A DNA stretch of 64,000 nucleotides. Origin: Ferrovibrio sp964218355 (GTDB taxonomy: Bacteria > Pseudomonadota > Alphaproteobacteria > Ferrovibrionales > Ferrovibrionaceae). Positions 59,297 to 64,000 of the stretch are shown here, in pieces. The translations under genes and the position numbers were made by a program. Position 1 is the first letter of the stretch; the number at the start of each line of letters is the position of its first letter. The stretch covers positions 62,001 through 126,000 of the forward strand of contig NZ_CAXPMC010000014.1 of NCBI RefSeq assembly GCF_964218355.1. Reading direction: 5' to 3'. The notes beneath the pieces are model-generated. The model was not told the DNA's origin. It saw nothing but the letters and a program-made list of their open reading frames with translations, and ran no database searches.

Positions 59297-59878
59297 TCAG
59301 CGGCCGATGCGGTAGACCGAAGCCGGCGGCAGGTTGGCGATCACCCCGCCGATCCGCGTCGCCCGCAGGCCCAGCCGGTCGAGCACGGCGGCCGGCACCG
59401 GGCAGCGCGGCCCGTAGGTGAACTGGTAGAAGGCCCCGTCGGCGCGCAGGTGGCGGAAGCTGCCGGCAAGCACGGCATAGGCCTTGCGCGGCGGCATGGA
59501 GAGCATCGGCAGGCCGCTGACCGCGGCGCCGGCACGGTCGGCCGCGCGCGGGGCCGGCGGCAGGCGGTGCAGCCGGGCGGCATCCATGGCCAGCAGGCGG
59601 GCGGCGGGAAAGCGGCGCGACAGCCGGCGGGCGAAATCGGGCCCCGCCTCGACCAGCACGAGGTCGCGTTCGGCGACGCCGCGGTCGAGCAGGGCGCGGG
59701 TGAACACCCCGGTGCCGGGACCCAGTTCCAGCACCCGGCCGGTGGCCGGCGAGATTTCCTGGGTGATCAGCTCGGCCAGGGCCGGGCCCGATGGCAGGAT
59801 CGCCGCCACCTGCAGGGGATCGGCCAGCCAGGCCCGGAAAAACGTCATCCTGTCGGTCAGGCCCTGCGCCGCGATCAT
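59297..59878 (-). CDS. Phospholipid N-methyltransferase-like SAM enzyme
   Basis: A 193-residue methyltransferase starting MIAAQGLTDRMTFFRAWLAD. The sequence WLADPLQVAAILPSGPALAE is typical of PmtA-like enzymes, and the SAM site is RVLELGPGTGVFTRALLDRG followed by DLVLVEAGPDFARRL. Some members make phosphatidylcholine from phosphatidylethanolamine; others are close relatives of unknown substrate. The next upstream gene on the same strand is the glycosyltransferase at 59998, 119 bases away. Confidence 0.8.
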   Translation of the reverse strand: MIAAQGLTDRMTFFRAWLADPLQVAAILPSGPALAELITQEISPATGRVLELGPGTGVFTRALLDRGVAERDLVLVEAGPDFARRLSRRFPAARLLAMDAARLHRLPPAPRAADRAGAAVSGLPMLSMPPRKAYAVLAGSFRHLRADGAFYQFTYGPRCPVPAAVLDRLGLRATRIGGVIANLPPASVYRIGR

Positions 59879-59997
59879 ATCCTGCTCATCCTGATGATCC
59901 GTCCGGGCCGTTCCTGCGGCCGGCCGGGGGCACCAAGCATGGCGGCGATCTGTGGCAGGAACATGGCGGTGCCTCCTTCCCGCATGCGGCCGTGCGC

Positions 59998-60975
59998 CTA
60001 GGCGCGCTCGACCTGGGCCAGGGCCGAGAGCACTTCCTCCACCGGCACCACCTGCAGGGCGGTGGCGCGCAGGATGCGCACCAGCCGGCCGCGCGGGGCC
60101 GCCAGGCCGGGATCGGCGGCGGCGGAAAACAGCGCCAGGGTCGGCGCCCCGGCCGCGGCCAGCAGATGCAGCGCGCCGTTGTCGTTGCCCACCGCAAAGG
60201 CCGCGCGGCGGGCCAGCGCCGCGAGGTCGGCCAGGCTGGTCTGGCCGGCAAGGTCGAGGCTGCCCGGCGCCTGGGCGGCGATGCGCATGGTCAGCGCCGC
60301 GTCGCGGGCATCGCCCAGCAGCAGCGGCAGGATGCCGTCGGCCAGCAGGCCGCGGGCGAGGGTGGCGTAATGGTCGGTCGGCCAGAAGGCATAGACGCCC
60401 TTCTGCCGGCGGCCGCCCGGCGCCAGCAGCGCGAAACGCGGCGGCAGGGCGAAGCGGCCGATGCCGTCGCCGGCAAAGGACAGGTCGGCCGGCGCCACCA
60501 CCGGGATGCCGGCCTGGCGCAGCTGTTCGGTCAGCCGGTCGACCGGGTGCAGCGGGCCGCGGCCCGGCGGCGCGGCATAGGGCCGCGAACAGCCCCAGGC
60601 CCGGCCCGACCAGTCCGGCCGCGGCAGCGGCAGCAGGCCGAAATACAGGCTGGAGCGCAGCGAGCATTGCAGGTCGTAGACACGGTCGAACTCGCCGCCA
60701 TGCAGCCGGCGCAGCAGGATGCGCCAGGCCGATGGCCGCAGCAGCGGCAGCGGATCGCAGCAGACGGCATCCGCCACATCGGCCGCGCGCAGGAAATCGG
60801 CATAGGGTGCGGTGGTCAGCAGGGTGACATGGGCCCCCGCATGATGGTCGCGGATCGCCTTCATGGCGCCCAGCGCCTGCACGATGCCGCGCAGGCCGCC
60901 CAGCCGGATCACCAGGATGCGTTCGCGGACCGGCGTGGTGGCGGCGGGGACGGCATGCAGGCGGCTGTCAGGCAT
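59998..60975 (-). CDS. Glycosyltransferase family 9 (heptosyltransferase-like)
   Basis: A 325-residue GT-B enzyme. RERILVIRLGGLRGIVQALG opens the N-terminal domain, followed by VYDLQCSLRSSLYF. The C-terminal domain has RFALLAPGGRRQKGVYAFWP and AFAVGNDNGALHLLAAAGAP, the latter being the nucleotide-sugar-binding region of GT9. It probably adds a heptose or similar sugar to a lipopolysaccharide core. ATG 60975 overlaps the end of the neighbouring glycosyltransferase by eight bases, so the two are coupled. Confidence 0.88.
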   Translation of the reverse strand: MPDSRLHAVPAATTPVRERILVIRLGGLRGIVQALGAMKAIRDHHAGAHVTLLTTAPYADFLRAADVADAVCCDPLPLLRPSAWRILLRRLHGGEFDRVYDLQCSLRSSLYFGLLPLPRPDWSGRAWGCSRPYAAPPGRGPLHPVDRLTEQLRQAGIPVVAPADLSFAGDGIGRFALPPRFALLAPGGRRQKGVYAFWPTDHYATLARGLLADGILPLLLGDARDAALTMRIAAQAPGSLDLAGQTSLADLAALARRAAFAVGNDNGALHLLAAAGAPTLALFSAAADPGLAAPRGRLVRILRATALQVVPVEEVLSALAQVERA

Positions 60976-62125
60976 GATCGGGGAATAATAGCCGGGTATA
61001 GACCTGCAGGTAAGCCCGGCACATGGCATCGACGGTAAAGTGATCGGCGACATGGCGGCGGGCGCGTTCGGCGATCTGCAGGCGGCGTTCCGGGGTCAGG
61101 CGGATCGCCGCGTCCAGCGCCGCCGCCAGCGCGGCCGGATCGTTCGGCGGCACCAGCCAGCCGGTCTCGCCGGGCAGCACGGTTTCGCGGGCGCCGCCAT
61201 GGTCGGTGGCGATCACCGGCTTGCCCATCGCCTGCGCCTCGACGGCGATGCGGCCGAAGCCTTCGGGTTCGGTGCTGGCGGAAACGACCACATCGGCCAG
61301 CATGTAGGCGGCCGGCATGTCCTTGCAGTCGCCGGGCAGCCGCACCGCGGCATTCAGGCCGAGCTGCGCGGTCAGCATCTTCAGTTCCTCGACGTAACTG
61401 TCGCGGCCCTGGTGGTCGCCCGAGAGGACGGCGATGAAATCCTGCCGGCCGCGCGTCTTCGCCAGCTCGGCCAGTGCGCGCAGCAGCACGGCATGGCCCT
61501 TCCAGCGGGTCAGCCGGCCGGGCAGCAGGATCACCGGCAGGCCATCGACCAGCCGCCATTGCTGGGCCAGCTGGGCGACGCGGTCGGGATAGACCCGCGA
61601 CGGATCGAAACGGGCGAGATCGGTGCCGCGCGGGATGATGACCAGCTTGTGCCGCGCCACGCCGAACTTGCGATGCGCATACTCGGCGACGAAATCGGAA
61701 ATGGCGATCACCACATCGCCCTTGCCCATCGGCCCGGCCCACAGCTTGCGGAACCAGTTATGCGACTTGTAGGCGTTGTGGAAGGTGGTCACGAAGGGCA
61801 CGCCGCAGCGCAGCGCGGCGGCGCGGGCCGACCAGGCCGGGGCGCGCGAGCGCACATGCACGAGGTCGATCGGCAGCGAACGGATCAGCTCTTCCAGCCG
61901 GTCGGTATTCTTCTGCATGCGCCAGGGATTCTTGCTGGCCACCGGCAGGGTGATGTGCTTCGCCCCGGCGCGTTCCAGCTCGCGCACCATCGGGCCACCT
62001 TCCGAGACCACGTAGGAGACCCAGCCGGCCGCCGCCAGCGCCTTGGCCATGTCGACGGTGCCGCGCTCGACGCCGCCGGTGACCAGGGCCGGCAGTACCT
62101 GCAGCACGGCGGGCGGCCTTCCCAT
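60968..62125 (-). CDS. Glycosyltransferase family 4-type enzyme
   Basis: A 385-residue GT-B glycosyltransferase starting MGRPPAVLQVLPALVTGGVE, whose GGxE/GGVER element is typical. The C-terminal half has VILLPGRLTRWKGHAVLLRA, LNAAVRLPGDCKDMPAAYML and the E-x7-E motif in ASTEPEGFGRIAVEAQAMG. It probably transfers a sugar during surface polysaccharide or LPS synthesis, together with the coupled GT9. An in-frame ATG at 62164 would add 13 residues; neither start has a strong ribosome site. Confidence 0.88.
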   Translation of the reverse strand: MGRPPAVLQVLPALVTGGVERGTVDMAKALAAAGWVSYVVSEGGPMVRELERAGAKHITLPVASKNPWRMQKNTDRLEELIRSLPIDLVHVRSRAPAWSARAAALRCGVPFVTTFHNAYKSHNWFRKLWAGPMGKGDVVIAISDFVAEYAHRKFGVARHKLVIIPRGTDLARFDPSRVYPDRVAQLAQQWRLVDGLPVILLPGRLTRWKGHAVLLRALAELAKTRGRQDFIAVLSGDHQGRDSYVEELKMLTAQLGLNAAVRLPGDCKDMPAAYMLADVVVSASTEPEGFGRIAVEAQAMGKPVIATDHGGARETVLPGETGWLVPPNDPAALAAALDAAIRLTPERRLQIAERARRHVADHFTVDAMCRAYLQVYTRLLFPDHA

Positions 62126-62176
62126 GGAATGTGTCTCTAAAGTAGTATTTTCGGAATTGGCCATCGGAGATGCGTC

Positions 62177-63511
62177 ATGATGCGCGGTGCGGCTGGCAGT
62201 ATACGGCGCGGCTTCATGTCCGGCAAAGCCCGGGAAGACAAGAAAAATCGGCGCGCGGGCCGCTGGCCGGGCCGGGCCCCGCTGGCCGGGCTGGCAGCCA
62301 TCGCCGCCATGGCGGCGCTGCCCGCGCTGGCGCAGACCACCGGCCGCAATCCGTCCCACGAAGACATCCTGCGCGGCTTCGACATCGCGGCGCTCTATGC
62401 CGACAAGGACCAGGGCCGGATCGGTTATGGCAGCGGCGCCACCCTGACCGGGGTGGTGACCAAATGGACCGGACCGGTCCGCTACCGCATCGAGGGCATG
62501 GATTACGACAAGGCCCGCATCGCCGAAAGCATTGCCGCGCTGAACCGCCTGGCCGGCATCGCCGGCGTGACAGTCGAGCCGGCCGGCACCGGCAATCCGA
62601 ATTTTTCCATCATCTTCGTCAACACCGAGGACCTGCGCACGTCGAATGGCGGCCGGGCCGGCTGCATCACCAGCTGGAACGAGGACAAGTGGTATGGCCG
62701 GCTGCACTGGGCGAAACTCACCATCAATCTCGGCCATCGCGGCGATATCGGCCGCTGCATCGTGCACGAGATGCTGCATGCCTTCGGCCTGCGCGGCCAT
62801 CCGCACCGCCTGCATTCCATCCTCAGCTACTCGACCGACCGCTTCGTCTTCGACCTGACCGAGGCCGATACGGTGATGCTGCAGACCCTGTACGACAAGC
62901 GCATCCCGGCCGGCCTCGCCCGGCTGCCGGCGGTGGCGCTGGCCGACGGGATCATCGAGGAGAAGCGGCGCGCCCTCAATCCGGCGGCACCGCCGAAATC
63001 GGCCGCCGAACCGGTGCTGGACGACATCCTCGCCGACCTGCGCAAGGCCGCCGATGACGGCAACGTGCGGGCGATGCTGCATCTGGCCGAGGCATACCGT
63101 TTCGGCATCCGGCTGCCGAAGGACATGGCGCAGATGGCCGCGCTGCTGGACCGGGCCGACGCGCTGACGGATATGGACAGGGTTTTCGACCTCGCCTATG
63201 CCCTGCAATTCGGACGCCATGTGCCGAAGGACCTGCCGCGCGCCGCCGCGATCTACCGGCGCGGCGCCGAGGCCGGCTTCACGGCCTTCCAGAACAATCT
63301 CGGCACCATGCTGCGCGACGGCACCGGCATTCCGCCCGACCAGACGGAAGCCCTGATGTGGTTCACCATCGCGGCGCGGGCCAGGCATGCCATGGCGGAG
63401 AGCAACCGCAGCAAGCTGAGCGAAACCGCCCCCGGCGAAGTCCAGGCGGCCGCCATCGCCCGCGCCGATGCATGGAAACCGGCGGCGACAGCGGCTAAAC
63501 AGGGGCCATGA
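62177..63511 (+). CDS. DUF2927 metallopeptidase-like protein with Sel1 repeats
   Basis: A 444-residue exported protein. A positively charged start and hydrophobic stretch (PLAGLAAIAAMAALPALAQ) form a signal peptide. The DUF2927 domain (about 85-230) contains IGRCIVHEMLHAFGLRGHPH, an H-E-x2-H-like zinc site, after GRAGCITSWN. Residues about 290-420 hold two Sel1-like repeats (AMLHLAEAYRFGIRLPKDM and NNLGTMLRDGTGIPPDQTEA). A periplasmic protease-plus-scaffold role is plausible but unproven. It overlaps the next gene by four bases. Confidence 0.82.
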   Translation: MMRGAAGSIRRGFMSGKAREDKKNRRAGRWPGRAPLAGLAAIAAMAALPALAQTTGRNPSHEDILRGFDIAALYADKDQGRIGYGSGATLTGVVTKWTGPVRYRIEGMDYDKARIAESIAALNRLAGIAGVTVEPAGTGNPNFSIIFVNTEDLRTSNGGRAGCITSWNEDKWYGRLHWAKLTINLGHRGDIGRCIVHEMLHAFGLRGHPHRLHSILSYSTDRFVFDLTEADTVMLQTLYDKRIPAGLARLPAVALADGIIEEKRRALNPAAPPKSAAEPVLDDILADLRKAADDGNVRAMLHLAEAYRFGIRLPKDMAQMAALLDRADALTDMDRVFDLAYALQFGRHVPKDLPRAAAIYRRGAEAGFTAFQNNLGTMLRDGTGIPPDQTEALMWFTIAARARHAMAESNRSKLSETAPGEVQAAAIARADAWKPAATAAKQGP

Positions 63512-64000
63512 CCGCACCTGCTTTCCTGGCAGCCCCCGACGGGCTGCGCATCGCCCATGTCGCCGCAGCTGGCACAGAACCCTGCATCCTGTTCTGCGGC
63601 GGCTTCCGCTCCGACATGACCGGCACCAAGGCGCTGGCGCTGGAGGCGGCCGCGAAGGCCCGCGGCACCGGCTTCGTGCGCTTCGACTATACCGGCCATG
63701 GCCAGTCCGACGGCGCCTTCCTCGACGGCAGCATCGGCCGCTGGAAGGACGACACGCTGGCGGTGCTGGACCAGGTCTGCCGCGGACCGACGGTGATCGT
63801 CGGCTCCAGCATGGGCGGCTGGCTGGCGACGCTGGCGGCGCTGGCGCGGCCCGGCCGCGTCGCCGGGCTGGTGCTGCTGGCGCCGGCGCTGGATTTCACC
63901 GAAGACCTGATGTGGGCGCAGATGAGCCCGGACCAGCGCGCCACCCTGCAGCGCGACGGCATCCTGCGCGAACCGTCGCAGTATTCCGACCAGCCCTACG
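63508..64000 (+). CDS. Alpha/beta hydrolase, 3' end outside the window
   Basis: The first 164 residues of an alpha/beta hydrolase starting MTAPAFLAAPDGLRIAHVAA. CILFCGGFRSDMTGTKALAL and FVRFDYTGHGQSDGAFLDGS lead to the nucleophile elbow VIVGSSMGGWLATLAALARP. Length and acid/His residues lie beyond the window. The ATG overlaps the stop of the DUF2927/Sel1 gene, suggesting cotranscription. Confidence 0.85.
   Translation, partial: MTAPAFLAAPDGLRIAHVAAAGTEPCILFCGGFRSDMTGTKALALEAAAKARGTGFVRFDYTGHGQSDGAFLDGSIGRWKDDTLAVLDQVCRGPTVIVGSSMGGWLATLAALARPGRVAGLVLLAPALDFTEDLMWAQMSPDQRATLQRDGILREPSQYSDQPY

Overview
The window looks like the chromosome of a high-GC alphaproteobacterium, probably of the Rhodospirillales type. 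The evidence is the pairing of infC with thrS, the order rplU-rpmA-obgE-proB-proA-nadD, a class 2 dihydroorotate dehydrogenase, an Atm1-type ABC exporter and the strongly GC-biased codons of the housekeeping genes. No rRNA, tRNA or CRISPR array was seen.

Layout. 1-4.4 kb is backbone (ABC exporter, FAH-family hydrolase, pyrD, DUF952). 4.4-5.4 kb holds a two-gene phage remnant that includes an in-frame fusion of a portal N-terminus to a gene-transfer-agent-type holin. About 5.45-25.9 kb is a lower-GC accessory island. It carries a DUF4136 lipoprotein between two copies of an 88-bp direct repeat; a SIR2 + HerA + DnaQ-exonuclease operon; a class III cyclase-like gene with a membrane-protein partner; a His-Xaa-Ser (hxsB-hxsC-hxsA) radical-SAM operon without a visible hxsD; a tyrosine recombinase; a HigA-like regulator; and a Tn7-like tnsA-tnsB-tnsC-tniQ module. 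In that module the N-terminal piece of TnsB lies in a separate upstream frame, joined by an A-AAA-AAC slippery site. A candidate transposon end lies at about 25.83-25.92 kb.

25.9-39.2 kb is a minus-strand type I secretion cluster: HlyB-type ABC transporter, HlyD-type adaptor, HlyC-type acyltransferase, two related GNAT proteins, a DUF2927 lipoprotein, a 1712-residue RTX/cadherin-like secreted protein, a 2OG-Fe(II) oxygenase, a DUF6817-like protein and a secreted alpha/beta hydrolase. Most neighbours overlap or nearly touch, so they probably work as one export-and-modification unit.

39.6-41.1 kb holds a second phage-like gene and an S24 repressor. 41.1-64 kb is backbone: DinG-type helicase, hydrolases, TerB-like protein, lipid kinase, SNase, L21/L27, obgE, proBA, nadD, OPT transporter, methyltransferases, quinone oxidoreductase, infC (apparently AUA start), thrS, two glycosyltransferases and a DUF2927/Sel1 protein.

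Family assignments come from reading translated motifs by eye; no database search was run. Starts were chosen from Shine-Dalgarno spacing and family N-termini, and the alternatives are given.
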